From Paenibacillus sp. GM2 (GTDB lineage: Bacteria; Bacillota; Bacilli; Paenibacillales; Paenibacillaceae): a stretch of DNA of 57,291 nt. This document shows, piece by piece, positions 17,010 through 26,119 of this stretch. Positions within the stretch are counted from its first letter, which is position 1, and each line of letters begins with the position of its first letter. The stretch covers positions 10,112 through 67,402 of the forward strand of contig NZ_LN831274.1 in assembly GCF_900069005.2 (NCBI RefSeq). The letters run 5' to 3'. The notes beneath the pieces are model-generated. The model had not been told where the DNA came from and ran no database searches. It saw only the letters and a program-made list of their open reading frames with translations. Position numbers and translations under genes: made by a program.

Positions 17010-18382
17010 CAGCCTTTTTCAGAATCGGTGTGATGTAAGAGAGTCGCGCGTACGTCAGAAATCATGTACAACGTACCTGTAACCACTCCTAAATCCTCCC
17101 GTTCCGTCCGCGACATCAACAGCTCTAAAGCCTTTTTCCAGTCGCGTTCTACGATAATTTCCAAGTTTTCTTTTGCTTTCGTTTCTTTAAGCTGCTCCAC
17201 AATACTATGGAGCGCCTCCACATCCATTTTCTTACGAAAATCAGGCTCGGTCAAAATAAGCGTATCCACTATTGGTAATATATGCTCCAAGTAGCCACGA
17301 TGATGCTTATTTGCCAGCATGCCCATCATCAAATTCAGCTTGCGATACTTATAGATGTCCGGAATGCTCCTGGCTAACATTTGAGCTCCTTCCGGGTTAT
17401 GCGCTCCATCGAGCACAATACGAGGCTCGCTGTTCACCTGCTCCAATCTTCCCGCCCAAGCCGTACTGCGAAAGCCGGACAGAACCGCTTCATCCTCCAG
17501 CACAAAAGCCATATACTGACGAAGCACCTCAAGCACCATCATGACCCCGGCCGCGTTCTTGCATTGATGTTCACCAAGCAGCGAGAGCTTCAGTACAAGC
17601 TCCCGGAACGGACCGTGAAAGTCCATGGATTGCTCATGATCATCACCCTCCAGCCGTTCATAGGTGAACTGTTCTCCAAGCAAGTATAGGGTAGAACGCT
17701 GCTCTTGAGCTGTCTGGCGCAGCACTTCGATCGCTTCCGGCTGTTCTGCACAACTCACGACAGGAACACCGGGCTTGATGATCCCGGCCTTTTCCCTGGC
17801 AATCTGCTCTATAGTATCGCCTAATACATCGGTATGGTCCATGCCGATATTTGTAATCAAGGAGACGATAGGCGTAACAATATTTGTTACATCCATCCTT
17901 CCCCCGAGACCTGTCTCCCATACTACGACATCAGGATAACATTCTTCTGCAAAATATAAAATCGCAATCGCTGTACTTACCTCGAACATCGTTGGCGAAC
18001 CTAGCTCTGAATCGGCAATTTCCTCTACAAGAGGCAGAATCCGATTCGATAATGATACCAGAGTAGCCTCCGGAATGTCCTGACCATTAAATTGAAATCG
18101 ATTCGTAAACTTGGTGATATAAGGAGAAGTAAAGGTCCCAACATCAAAACCGGCCTTCATTAGCGCAGCTGTTAAAAAAGCGCATGAAGAACCCTTGCCG
18201 TTCGTCCCGGCAACATGGATAAATTTCAGCTTGCGCTGCGGATTGCCCAGACGTTCCATCATGAGCTCAATACGCCCCAGTCCGGGACGGATCCCGAACG
18301 CAATTAGCCCATTAATCCATTCTACCGCTTCGTTATAATCCTGTAGAGATCGCTTGTTTCCTTTCTCAGTATGAGCCCCCAT
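17006..18382 (-). CDS. folC: Folylpolyglutamate/dihydrofolate synthase
   Basis: 458-residue Mur-ligase-like enzyme that adds glutamate to folates. It shows HVAGTNGKGSSCAFL (P-loop), YITKFTNRF, FEVSTAIAILYF and VLDGAHNPEGA. Start at 18382 (ATG with AAGG 8 nt upstream); a GTG three codons earlier is possible. Follows valS as in B. subtilis but after a 597-nt gap filled by a repeat element. Confidence 0.96.
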   Translation of the reverse strand: MGAHTEKGNKRSLQDYNEAVEWINGLIAFGIRPGLGRIELMMERLGNPQRKLKFIHVAGTNGKGSSCAFLTAALMKAGFDVGTFTSPYITKFTNRFQFNGQDIPEATLVSLSNRILPLVEEIADSELGSPTMFEVSTAIAILYFAEECYPDVVVWETGLGGRMDVTNIVTPIVSLITNIGMDHTDVLGDTIEQIAREKAGIIKPGVPVVSCAEQPEAIEVLRQTAQEQRSTLYLLGEQFTYERLEGDDHEQSMDFHGPFRELVLKLSLLGEHQCKNAAGVMMVLEVLRQYMAFVLEDEAVLSGFRSTAWAGRLEQVNSEPRIVLDGAHNPEGAQMLARSIPDIYKYRKLNLMMGMLANKHHRGYLEHILPIVDTLILTEPDFRKKMDVEALHSIVEQLKETKAKENLEIIVERDWKKALELLMSRTEREDLGVVTGTLYMISDVRATLLHHTDSEKGW

Positions 18383-18444
18383 GAAATTCACCTTCGTCTA
18401 TGATTTATATAGATATAGAGGTAGTCCAAACATATATAGTGCAT

Positions 18445-18838
18445 GTTCAAAAAAGGTCGGATTTCAGCACCAAGCTCATCCATTCGGTATTCGTTTCTTC
18501 GAAACGCCTCAGTTGGATAATACCAGAAGCAAGGGAGCAGAGCTGCAAGTTTCTGAAGAAAACGAATCCTGAAACGTATGCTTATAGCTTGTACAAGCAC
18601 GCCTGAGACGTTTCTGTTGGAAACATGACTTCGCAAGCCTCTGCTTAAGCCCGGCTGAATTCAGGTTCAGATCCATGCGATTCCACTTCCGGATTGGATT
18701 CGTGTTAGATATAGAATTTATCAGTTATCAGCGCAGCTGATGAAATTTTATATCACAAGAAGATCTGCCTTGGCGTCGCAGTCGCTTATCCTTGAATGAC
18801 ATCGATTGGTTTTCTTGTCAAACCGGAACTTTTTGAAC
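18445..18838. repeat. Long copy of the GTTCAAAAAGT-ended element
   Basis: Begins GTTCAAAAAAGGTC at 18445 and ends with the inverse ACTTTTTGAAC at 18828-18838, 394 bp in all. It fills most of the gap between folC and valS. The inside contains internal hairpins (TTTCTTCGAAA near 18494) and no supported gene. Related termini occur at 25039, 33685 and 40407. I see nothing else in 18383-18979 apart from the hairpin at 18910-18950. Confidence 0.6.
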
Positions 18839-18909
18839 AACCTCATATCGTTAAATTATCGATTGCAGAATGCCTGTTCCCTGATCCAAGTCCTTAACGC
18901 CTCAGCGCA

Positions 18910-18950
18910 GAACAATCGGACTGTTACCTCTGATAACAATCCGATTGTTC
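18910..18950. terminator. Hairpin after valS, possible terminator
   Basis: GAACAATCGGA pairs perfectly with TCCGATTGTTC (18910-18920 with 18940-18950) with further inner pairing. There is no clear T run on the minus strand, so termination of valS here is uncertain; the plus-strand side has TTCTATTTCT. Confidence 0.55.
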
Positions 18951-18979
18951 TATTTCTAGGACGTAGAGGCAATTTGGCA

Positions 18980-21652
18980 CTAGGCTTTTAATTCATTGAT
19001 TCGTGCAAGCACCTTGTCGCGTTTGGCAGAGTAATCATCCATCTTGGCACGCTCTTCTTCAATCACCTTGGCAGGTGCTTTAGCGACAAAACCTTGATTA
19101 GACAATTTCTTCTCCACACGTTCTACTTCTTTATTCAAATGGTCGATTTCTTTTTCCAGACGAGCGATTTCCTGGCTGATATCGATCAGGCCGGCCAGCG
19201 GCAGATATAATTCCGCTCCTGTGACAATCGCGGTCATTGCTTTATCCGGCGCTTCTACCGTTAGCGATGCTTCGTAATCCGACGTGTTACAGAACCGGCG
19301 AACATAGTGCTCGTTACGGTTAAGGATGTCAAGCAACTCAGCGGAGCTCGGCTTAACGATCAGCTCGATTTTTTTGCTCATCGGTACGTTCACTTCAGCA
19401 CGAATGTTGCGGACCGAGCGAATAATATCGATCAGTAGATTCATTTCCTGAACTGCATCAGGTGCTTCCAGGGCAGGGTCATACTTAGGCCATTCAGCCA
19501 AAGTAATCGTATCGCCATTGTGCGGCAAATGCTGCCATATTTCCTCGGAAATATACGGCATGAACGGATGGATCAGTCTCAGCGTGCGATCGAGCACATA
19601 AGCAAGCACCGATTGGGTCTTGCGCTTGGCATCCGCGTCTTCGCCATAGAAGCTCAGCTTCGCGAATTCAATATACCAGTCGCAAAGATCATCCCAGATG
19701 AAATTGTACAATACACGACCGGTTTCGCCAAATTCATAGGAATCGATAAGACGCGTCACATCCCGAGCCGTCTCATTAAACCGATGCAAAATCCAGCGAT
19801 CCGAAGTTGAAAGGTCACCGCTAATGTCGATGTCCTCATAGGACACTCCTTCCATGTTCATCAGAGCGAAGCGCGAGGCATTCCAGATCTTATTGGCAAA
19901 ATTGCGCGCTTGTTCTACACGTTCCCAATGGAAGCGAACATCCTGACCCGGCGTACTGCCCGTCGAGATCATATAGCGCATTGCATCCGCGCCGTATCTC
20001 TCGATAATGTCAAGCGGGTCTACCCCATTGCCCAGGGATTTGGACATCTTCTTGCCCTCGCTATCGCGAACAAGACCATGCATTAATACATGTTTAAAGG
20101 GCATCTTGCCTGTGAAATCAAGCGAGGTAAAGATCATACGGGCTACCCAGAAATAAATAATATCATATCCGGTAACCAGTACGTCCGTTGGGAAGTAGCG
20201 TTTGAAATCCTCGCTCTCCTCATTTGGCCAACCTAGCGTCGAGAACGGCCACAAGGCAGAGCTGAACCATGTATCCAGTACATCCTCATCCTGTTTAAGG
20301 TCATCCCGTCCGAGCTTGGCGCGGGCTTCTTCCTCGCTGCGGGCAACAACCATCTCTCCGGTCTCTTCGCTATACCAGGCCGGAATACGATGTCCCCACC
20401 ATAATTGTCTGGAAATACACCAGTCGCGAACATTCTCGATCCATTGCAGATAGGTTTTCTCGAACCGTTCCGGAATGAATTCTACACCTTTGCCCGAGTT
20501 TTGCTCTGCAATTGCAGCTTCAGCGAGCGGCTTCATTTTGACGAACCATTGCATGGACAGATAAGGCTCTATAACTGCCCCGGTCCGTTCACTATGGCCT
20601 ACCTGATGCAGGTGATCCTCAATTCTAATCAATACGCCCATATCCTGCAAATCCTTCACGATCTGCTTGCGGCATTCACTGCGATCCAGGCCCACATACT
20701 TGCCAGCCGCATCGTTCATCTTACCACTCTCGTCCATGACGATAATCTGCGGCAGATCATGGCGTTGCCCTACCTCGAAGTCATTCGGATCATGAGCCGG
20801 GGTGATCTTAACTGCGCCACTACCGAATTCCTTGTCAACATAATCATCAGCGATGATCGGAATTTCGCGGTTCACAATCGGCAGAAGCAGCGATTTGCCG
20901 ATCAAGTGGCTGTAGCGCTCATCCTTAGGATGAACAGCGACTGCTGTATCGCCGAGCATCGTCTCCGGACGTGTCGTGGCAACCGTAATATATCCGTCCC
21001 CATCCTTAAGCGGATATTGAAGATGATACAAATGTCCGTTAACTTCCTTGTACTCGACTTCAATATCGGACAATGCCGTACGAGCAACCGGGTCCCAGTT
21101 GATGATATATCTGCCTTTATAAATCAGACCCTTCTCATACAGCTTCACGAATACTTCGCGAACCGCCTGAGACAGACCTTCATCTAGCGTAAACCGCTCG
21201 CGGGAATAGTCAAGCGACAGACCCATTTTGGCCCATTGTTCATGGATCGTATTCGCATACTGCTCCTTCCATTCCCACACTTTCTCAAGGAACTTCTCAC
21301 GGCCTAGATCATAGCGGCTTATCCCTTGCTCACGCAGTTTTTGCTCCACTTTGGTCTGCGTCGCGATTCCCGCATGGTCCGAGCCCGGCAGCCATAAGGC
21401 GTCATAGCCCTGCATCCGCTTGGTACGGATCAGAATATCCTGCAGCGTGAAGTCAAGCGCATGTCCAATATGCAGCATACCCGTTACGTTAGGCGGTGGA
21501 ATTACGATCGTAAAAGGCTCGGCTTCAGGCCGCATGCCCGCTTTGAAGAACTCATTCTCCATCCAGTAGCGGTACCATTTGTTCTCCGCAGCTTTCGGAT
21601 CATAAGTCGTTGGCATCTCTGCCGTAGTTGGTGATGCTTGGTTTTCTGTCAT
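18980..21652 (-). CDS. valS: Valyl-tRNA synthetase
   Basis: 890-residue class I synthetase. HIGH motif in [25 protein letters not shown] in [16 protein letters not shown], the editing domain between them ([17 protein letters not shown]), and a C-terminal coiled-coil tRNA-binding arm ([20 protein letters not shown]). Charges tRNA-Val. Expression is controlled by the T-box leader upstream. Order valS then folC matches B. subtilis. Confidence 0.98.
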   Translation of the reverse strand: MTENQASPTTAEMPTTYDPKAAENKWYRYWMENEFFKAGMRPEAEPFTIVIPPPNVTGMLHIGHALDFTLQDILIRTKRMQGYDALWLPGSDHAGIATQTKVEQKLREQGISRYDLGREKFLEKVWEWKEQYANTIHEQWAKMGLSLDYSRERFTLDEGLSQAVREVFVKLYEKGLIYKGRYIINWDPVARTALSDIEVEYKEVNGHLYHLQYPLKDGDGYITVATTRPETMLGDTAVAVHPKDERYSHLIGKSLLLPIVNREIPIIADDYVDKEFGSGAVKITPAHDPNDFEVGQRHDLPQIIVMDESGKMNDAAGKYVGLDRSECRKQIVKDLQDMGVLIRIEDHLHQVGHSERTGAVIEPYLSMQWFVKMKPLAEAAIAEQNSGKGVEFIPERFEKTYLQWIENVRDWCISRQLWWGHRIPAWYSEETGEMVVARSEEEARAKLGRDDLKQDEDVLDTWFSSALWPFSTLGWPNEESEDFKRYFPTDVLVTGYDIIYFWVARMIFTSLDFTGKMPFKHVLMHGLVRDSEGKKMSKSLGNGVDPLDIIERYGADAMRYMISTGSTPGQDVRFHWERVEQARNFANKIWNASRFALMNMEGVSYEDIDISGDLSTSDRWILHRFNETARDVTRLIDSYEFGETGRVLYNFIWDDLCDWYIEFAKLSFYGEDADAKRKTQSVLAYVLDRTLRLIHPFMPYISEEIWQHLPHNGDTITLAEWPKYDPALEAPDAVQEMNLLIDIIRSVRNIRAEVNVPMSKKIELIVKPSSAELLDILNRNEHYVRRFCNTSDYEASLTVEAPDKAMTAIVTGAELYLPLAGLIDISQEIARLEKEIDHLNKEVERVEKKLSNQGFVAKAPAKVIEEERAKMDDYSAKRDKVLARINELKA

Positions 21653-21744
21653 TTTGCTTCAACCTCCATTAACAATTCAGCATTGCCTAGGCGAATTCAG
21701 GCCAATAAATTCAAGAAGCCCGTAATGATTCGCGACGGCAGAAA

Positions 21745-22030
21745 ACACAAAAAGCCTCTCGTCTCAAAGGACGAAAGGCTTTATCTTTCGCGGTACCACC
21801 TTTGTTTCGCAAGCTGCTGGATTTCGCCTGGCCATGCAGTCAAGCACAGCTTGTCGCTTGCGACACTTATACAGATAACGGCTGCAACCGGCCCGCTCTA
21901 ATGGTGAGACATCACCAGTTCAAACGGACGACTCCCGGGCGACTTCGGATAGCAGTATCCTGCGGAATCTTCCAGCGATACAACTCCGCTCTCTGAAGGG
22001 CTCACTTCCTACTCTTCCCGTTCCAAGTCT
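21745..22030 (-). promoter_or_regulatory. T-box leader of valS
   Basis: The minus strand has the conserved T-box sequence AAGGTGGTACCGCG (21789-21802), followed by a terminator with a 13-bp stem (21751-21763 with 21770-21782) and a T-rich tail. Upstream is the long Stem I region containing AAGAGTAGG. Uncharged tRNA pairing with the T-box stabilises the antiterminator. A GTC triplet (minus strand of 21941-21943) is a candidate valine specifier codon, but I could not fold the stem to prove it. Confidence 0.92.
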
Positions 22031-22149
22031 TTACATTAGTGTGTTCAGAAAATCTTATTTTGATAACAATAGGTGTCTTAGAAAATAAGAAATAGCATAA
22101 CTTTGTAAAATCTATATTATCATAACGTGGATGAGGCTGTGAGTCAATA

Positions 22150-22980
22150 TGACAAACGCACAATTAGCCCACCTTGTCTCTCGCTGGTTCTTAGATGTTT
22201 TCTTTGGCTGTTCTTTGGCTGTTCTTTGGCTGTTCTTTGGCTGTTCTTTGGCTGTTCTTTGGCTGTTCTTAGCTGTTCTTAGCTGTTCCTTCGTTACTAC
22301 CTATCTGTTCCTCGAGCATCTCCAAGGTTATGACTGTTTCTTAGCTCCGCCTCCTAGCGGTTAGTGAGCTATTCCCTGATCTGCTCCTCAGCTGTTTTCT
22401 AGGTGACCTCTGCATAGTTGTTCCTAACTACTCCCTATCTATCCTCCAAACTACCTCTTAAGCTTTTTTGAGACCCTTTAGTTGCTCTTTAGTTGCTTTT
22501 TAGATGTTCCCATAGTATTACCAGCGCTTCTATCTCCTCCTTAGCTGCCCCACGAGTTGTTCCTTAACTGCTCTCTAGCTCTTCCTTACTTCTGCCATTA
22601 GTTGTTCCCTTGCTACGCCCTACCCGTTCCTCAAGCTGCCTCTTTAGTACTCTTTAGCTACTCTTTAGCTACTCTTTAGTACTCTTTAGCTACTCTTTAG
22701 CTACTCTTTAGTACTCTTTAGTACTCTTTAGTACTCTTTAGCTGTTCCATAGCTTTACCTACATTCCCTATGATGCCCCCCGAGTTGTTCCCAACTGCTC
22801 TCTAGCTTTTCCTTACCTCTGCACTTATTTGTTCCTTATCTGCCCTCTCTTTGTTCCCCGAACTGCCTCTTTAGCGTTCTCAACTACTCTCTAGCATTTC
22901 CCAAACTGCCTCTTTAACTGTTCTCCCGCTACTCTCTAGCTATTCCCCGAGCTGTACTCTGCTGTTCTCTAATTCATCTT
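22150..22980. repeat. Degenerate 11-bp-period pyrimidine-rich tandem repeat
   Basis: Six perfect copies of CTTTGGCTGTT run from 22202 to 22267. About 390 nt later (22650-22742) another run uses CTCTTTAGCTA and a 10-bp variant CTCTTTAGTA. The sequence between and around them is a decayed form of the same unit (GCTGTTCC, TAGCTGCTC, TAGTTGTTCC). All six frames are interrupted or low-complexity, so it is not a gene. Confidence 0.85.
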
Positions 22981-22983
22981 GTC

Positions 22984-23340
22984 CCTTAATCTCCCAATCC
23001 GCTTTTAACGGAAATGACAGCCCTTATTTCCACCATATCGAGCGATTTAAAATTTTAACGGAAATATGGTTCTCTATTTGCCTCAAATCAGCCCATTAGA
23101 GCAGAATTTCCACCAAATAAGCGCACTCAGTTCCGTTACGTTTTACATTACAGCCTATTTGCCCAAATAGCGTCTGTACGTTCCGTTAGAAGTTGAAGTT
23201 GGCTGAAGCATAAAGAAAAGGACCATTTAGACTGGACCTTAACGGTTCTCTGGATAGTCCTTGCAAACGCTCCTTCACCTGCCTATGCATGACCGCCGTC
23301 ATGCAGCAATGCACCGCGCTGTAAGGGGAGCCTCAATATA
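22984..23340. repeat. Tandem duplication, first copy
   Basis: About 357 bp nearly identical to 23364-23720 (period about 381 bp, a few substitutions). Contains four-unit element B at 23006-23188, a degenerate hairpin matching 23599-23642, and the CATGAC-CGCC-GTCATG hairpin. Non-coding. Confidence 0.9.
23006..23188. repeat. Four-unit (+ + - -) element, copy B
   Basis: 24-nt units TAACGGAA...TATTT: direct at 23006-23029 and 23056-23079, inverted at 23115-23138 and 23165-23188. Spacings are 50, 59 and 50 nt, as in copy C and almost as in copy A. Confidence 0.85.
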
Positions 23341-23386
23341 TTATCATTTGGCTCTTAGCTACTCCCTTAATCTCTCAATCCGCTTT

Positions 23387-23569
23387 TAACGGAAATGACA
23401 GCCCTTATTTCCACCATATCGAGCGATTTAAAATTTTAACGGAAATATGGTTCTCTATTTGCCTCAAATCAGCCCATTAGAGCAGAATTTCTACCAAATA
23501 AGCGCACTCAGTTCCGTTACGTTTTATATCGCAGCCTATTTGCCCAAATAGCGTCTGTACGTTCCGTAA
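23387..23569. repeat. Four-unit (+ + - -) element, copy C
   Basis: Units at 23387-23410 and 23437-23460 (direct), 23496-23519 and 23546-23569 (inverted); spacings 50, 59, 50 nt. Part of the 381-bp duplication, so not independent of copy B. Confidence 0.85.
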
Positions 23570-23593
23570 GAAGTTGAAGTTGGCTGAAGCATA

Positions 23594-23642
23594 AAGAAAA
23601 GGACTATCCAGACTGACCTTAACGGTCCTCTGGATAGTCCTT
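23594..23642 (-). terminator. Terminator downstream of spoVID
   Basis: A 14-bp stem (AAGGACTATCCAGA / TCTGGATAGTCCTT) with further inner pairing, followed on the minus strand by TTTTCTTT. It lies about 80 nt after the spoVID stop, inside the duplicated unit. Confidence 0.75.
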
Positions 23643-23723
23643 GCAAACGCTCCTTCACCTGCCTATGCATGACCGCCGTCATGCAGCAATGCACCGCGCT
23701 GTAAGGGGAGCCTCAATATAATA

Positions 23724-24980
23724 TTAAGGGATATATAACACTTGTCCTTCCGCCAGATCATGCTCGGACAGTCGGTTGTACAGTTGGAGTTCACGCGTGC
23801 TAAGCTGATAGCGCTCCGCGATATCATCCAGCGTCTCTTCCCGTTGTACAATCACGAGGCGAACCTTGCGGAACGGAGTCTGATCCTCGGTATTGCCCAG
23901 GAACAGGCTCTTCCAGCGGACTTCTTCTCCCTCTTCCTGATCAGGAATAACAATTTCTTCTTCGAAGTACTCTACACCACCATCCTTCTCCGGACGGTTG
24001 TGCAATAGCTTGCTGATGCCAAAGCCTTCATCGCGATCCTTGCTGCCAAAGGCAACCTTCAGCTCCTTCTTCTCTTCCTGCGCATGCGCTCCTTCTTCCT
24101 TCTCCTGTTGAACACTTTCCTCGAATACTTCTACAGCCTCTGCTTCTTCAACCTCCGCGGTCACATCCTCCACTTCAGCCTCCGCATAGCTATCTGTCTT
24201 CAACACAGCTTCCGCCTCATCCGCTCGTTCGGAATGGGCATTCACTTGCTCTTGATCTTCAGACCATACCGCCGCATTAGGCTCCTCTGCCTCTGAATCT
24301 TCCCACTGCGCAGCCTCCAATGACGGCTCTCCCTCATTAAGCCCCTTGTCCGCTGTAAATGTCGGTGTCAATAAGGGAGCTGAGTCTAACCATGACAACG
24401 TCTCTTCATTCTGTTCTTCGTGCTGCTCGCGGGCCCCGTACTGCTGTGCGGATGGGAAAGCCTCCTGTGCAACATATGAATGATCTACCGAAACCTCTGG
24501 TACCTGATACGAATAATTGTCCTGCTGGGACTGAGCCTCCCCCACTTCTCCCGTTCCAATAACCGGTTCGTGCGCGGCAACATACTCCCTGTCCATCCAT
24601 TCTTCCGCCTCGGAACGCATAGTGGCCGTCTCAATTCCCTGCAAAGACAGAACTCCCGTAATATTCAAGCTGCGAGCGCTAAGCAGATCTACGTCAAAAT
24701 TTTCGATTTCTACTGTAATCTCCTCTAGCTTGTTAACCCGACTGAGTGGAATCGTAATCTCAACAGGGATCCAATGCTCCAGCTCCCGACTCTCTCCCTC
24801 ACCGCGATAAAGGCCTGACAACAATAAATGACCGCGCAGAGCTGCATATTCATCACCGGGATATACTTGGATTTTCGGAAAAAGTTCAATCTCCTCCAGT
24901 TCCTCGATGCCGATCACATCTTCGGATAGATGGACGCGCTCGTAAATATCAAAACGCAGGCCGTAGGAATGATCTACCAA
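23724..24980 (-). CDS. spoVID: Spore coat morphogenesis protein SpoVID-like, LysM domain
   Basis: About 418 residues. The N-terminal domain (VDHSYGLRFDIYERVHLSED..., about 1-130) resembles the SpoVID coat-encasement domain. The long central part is very acidic and low-complexity (many Glu, about 150-320). The C-terminus is a LysM domain (VRLVIVQREETLDDIAERYQ... to LAEGQVLYIP). In B. subtilis SpoVID guides coat proteins around the forespore and lies after hemL, as here after hemL-rluA. Start chosen as TTG at 24980, 9 nt after AGGAGG; a TTG at 24986 is closer to it. B. subtilis ysxE, normally between spoVID and valS, is missing; the duplicated non-coding DNA lies there instead. Confidence 0.85.
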   Translation of the reverse strand: MVDHSYGLRFDIYERVHLSEDVIGIEELEEIELFPKIQVYPGDEYAALRGHLLLSGLYRGEGESRELEHWIPVEITIPLSRVNKLEEITVEIENFDVDLLSARSLNITGVLSLQGIETATMRSEAEEWMDREYVAAHEPVIGTGEVGEAQSQQDNYSYQVPEVSVDHSYVAQEAFPSAQQYGAREQHEEQNEETLSWLDSAPLLTPTFTADKGLNEGEPSLEAAQWEDSEAEEPNAAVWSEDQEQVNAHSERADEAEAVLKTDSYAEAEVEDVTAEVEEAEAVEVFEESVQQEKEEGAHAQEEKKELKVAFGSKDRDEGFGISKLLHNRPEKDGGVEYFEEEIVIPDQEEGEEVRWKSLFLGNTEDQTPFRKVRLVIVQREETLDDIAERYQLSTRELQLYNRLSEHDLAEGQVLYIP

Positions 24981-25038
24981 GAACAACTACCTCCTTTTTT
25001 AGCAAATCCGAATATGACCCACATCCCCTTAAAAGGTT

Positions 25039-25105
25039 GTTCAAAAAGTCTCTTTTGATCACGAAGTAAAACATAAAGCGGTGTTGAAAGCCGAACTTTT
25101 TGAAC
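25039..25105. repeat. Short copy of the GTTCAAAAAGT-ended element
   Basis: 67 bp with perfect 11-bp inverted ends: GTTCAAAAAGT (25039-25049) and ACTTTTTGAAC (25095-25105). It lies between the rluA terminator and spoVID, in a position to affect the spoVID 5' region. Confidence 0.75.
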
Positions 25106-25156
25106 ACGTACATAAAGATGGATGGTCCAAATCTTCGCTCATTCTATCTATATGCT

Positions 25157-25197
25157 AAAAAAAGAAGAGCATGCCTTCTATTTCCAGGCACACTCTT
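25157..25197 (-). terminator. Terminator after the hem-rluA operon
   Basis: Minus-strand stem AAGAGTGTGCC / GGCATGCTCTT followed by CTTTTTTT. Confidence 0.9.
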
Positions 25198-25213
25198 TCA
25201 GAACTATATATAA

Positions 25214-26119
25214 CTAGGACAAAGCCAGCTGCTTGCGCAACCGGTGCCATTCCTGGGGCCAAGGATCATCTACTCGAATCAGCTCACCAGTAAGCGAATG
25301 GGCAAAGGTTAGGCTCTCGCCATGCAGCGCCTGGTAGGGAAGCAGCTTTGTGCTGCCTCCATACAAAGCATCTCCAAGCAGGGGATGCCCGGCATAACTT
25401 AAATGGACGCGAATTTGATGCGTTCTTCCGGTTTCCAGTGTCAATCGCACCAAGCTCGCCTGATTTAATGTCTCTACCAGTTCAATATGCGTAACCGCTC
25501 TTTGCCCGGATGGAGAGACACGCCGACGCTGATTATGATGCCGGTCCCGCCCGATCGGCTCATCAATGATTCTAAGTGTCGGACTTACTGTCCCTTGCAC
25601 AAGTGCAACGTATACCCTGGAGATCTCTTTGTGTGCCATCGCCGCATCAAGCTTAAGCTGGGCGTAAGCATTCTTCGCGTACAGCACCGGACCGGAGGTA
25701 TATTCATCCAGCCGATGAATGTGAAGCGGGGCTACCTTCTCCCCACGCTCCGCATAAATAGCACAAACTTGGTTTGCCAGTGTGGGCTCACGGCTTTCTC
25801 CGTCCGGATGAACCTTAACCCCCACCGGCTTATGTACGACAAGACAGAAGTCATCCTCATACAAGATCTCCGGAGGTGTGCCGATCGGTGCAAAAGACGA
25901 TTGCTTGGGCGGGAACACAAGCAGACGGAGACGATCGCCCGCCAGCTTGATACCGCCCTCAGCCTCAAGCGTCTTCAAAAGCTTGGGCGGGGCTGCCAAT
26001 TCCTCTTGCAGCCAGGCCATAACCGCCTCATACCGTCCGCCATTCTCCGGCATCGGCAGTCGGCCTGGCATCAGCTCCAGCCATTCCCCCCGCCTCTGCC
26101 CTGCCGACTTCAAACTCAC
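25214..26119 (-). CDS. RluA-family RNA pseudouridine synthase
   Basis: 301 residues with the RluA catalytic motif [16 protein letters not shown] (catalytic Asp about residue 142) and the C-terminal motifs [24 protein letters not shown]. Isomerises a uridine in rRNA or tRNA; target not predictable. The N-terminus is short and carries no complete S4 domain. It starts with GTG overlapping the hemL stop (GTGA), so it is translationally coupled to hemL; this gene is not in the B. subtilis hem operon. Confidence 0.92.
   Translation of the reverse strand: MSLKSAGQRRGEWLELMPGRLPMPENGGRYEAVMAWLQEELAAPPKLLKTLEAEGGIKLAGDRLRLLVFPPKQSSFAPIGTPPEILYEDDFCLVVHKPVGVKVHPDGESREPTLANQVCAIYAERGEKVAPLHIHRLDEYTSGPVLYAKNAYAQLKLDAAMAHKEISRVYVALVQGTVSPTLRIIDEPIGRDRHHNQRRRVSPSGQRAVTHIELVETLNQASLVRLTLETGRTHQIRVHLSYAGHPLLGDALYGGSTKLLPYQALHGESLTFAHSLTGELIRVDDPWPQEWHRLRKQLALS

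Larger units (their letters stand above)
23364..23720. repeat. Tandem duplication, second copy
   Basis: Near-identical to 22984-23340 and ending 4 nt before the spoVID stop codon. Its hairpin at 23599-23642 is intact, whereas that of the first copy is eroded. Confidence 0.9.

Noticed and set aside
20405..21187. 260-residue open frame on the plus strand
   Set aside because: Antisense to valS, rich in Arg/His/Cys as expected for a mirror frame; no support.
22149..22364. 71-residue hydrophobic open frame (FFGCSLAVLWL repeats)
   Set aside because: It is only the translation of the 11-bp tandem repeat, has no ribosome binding site, and the other parts of the tract are closed in this frame.
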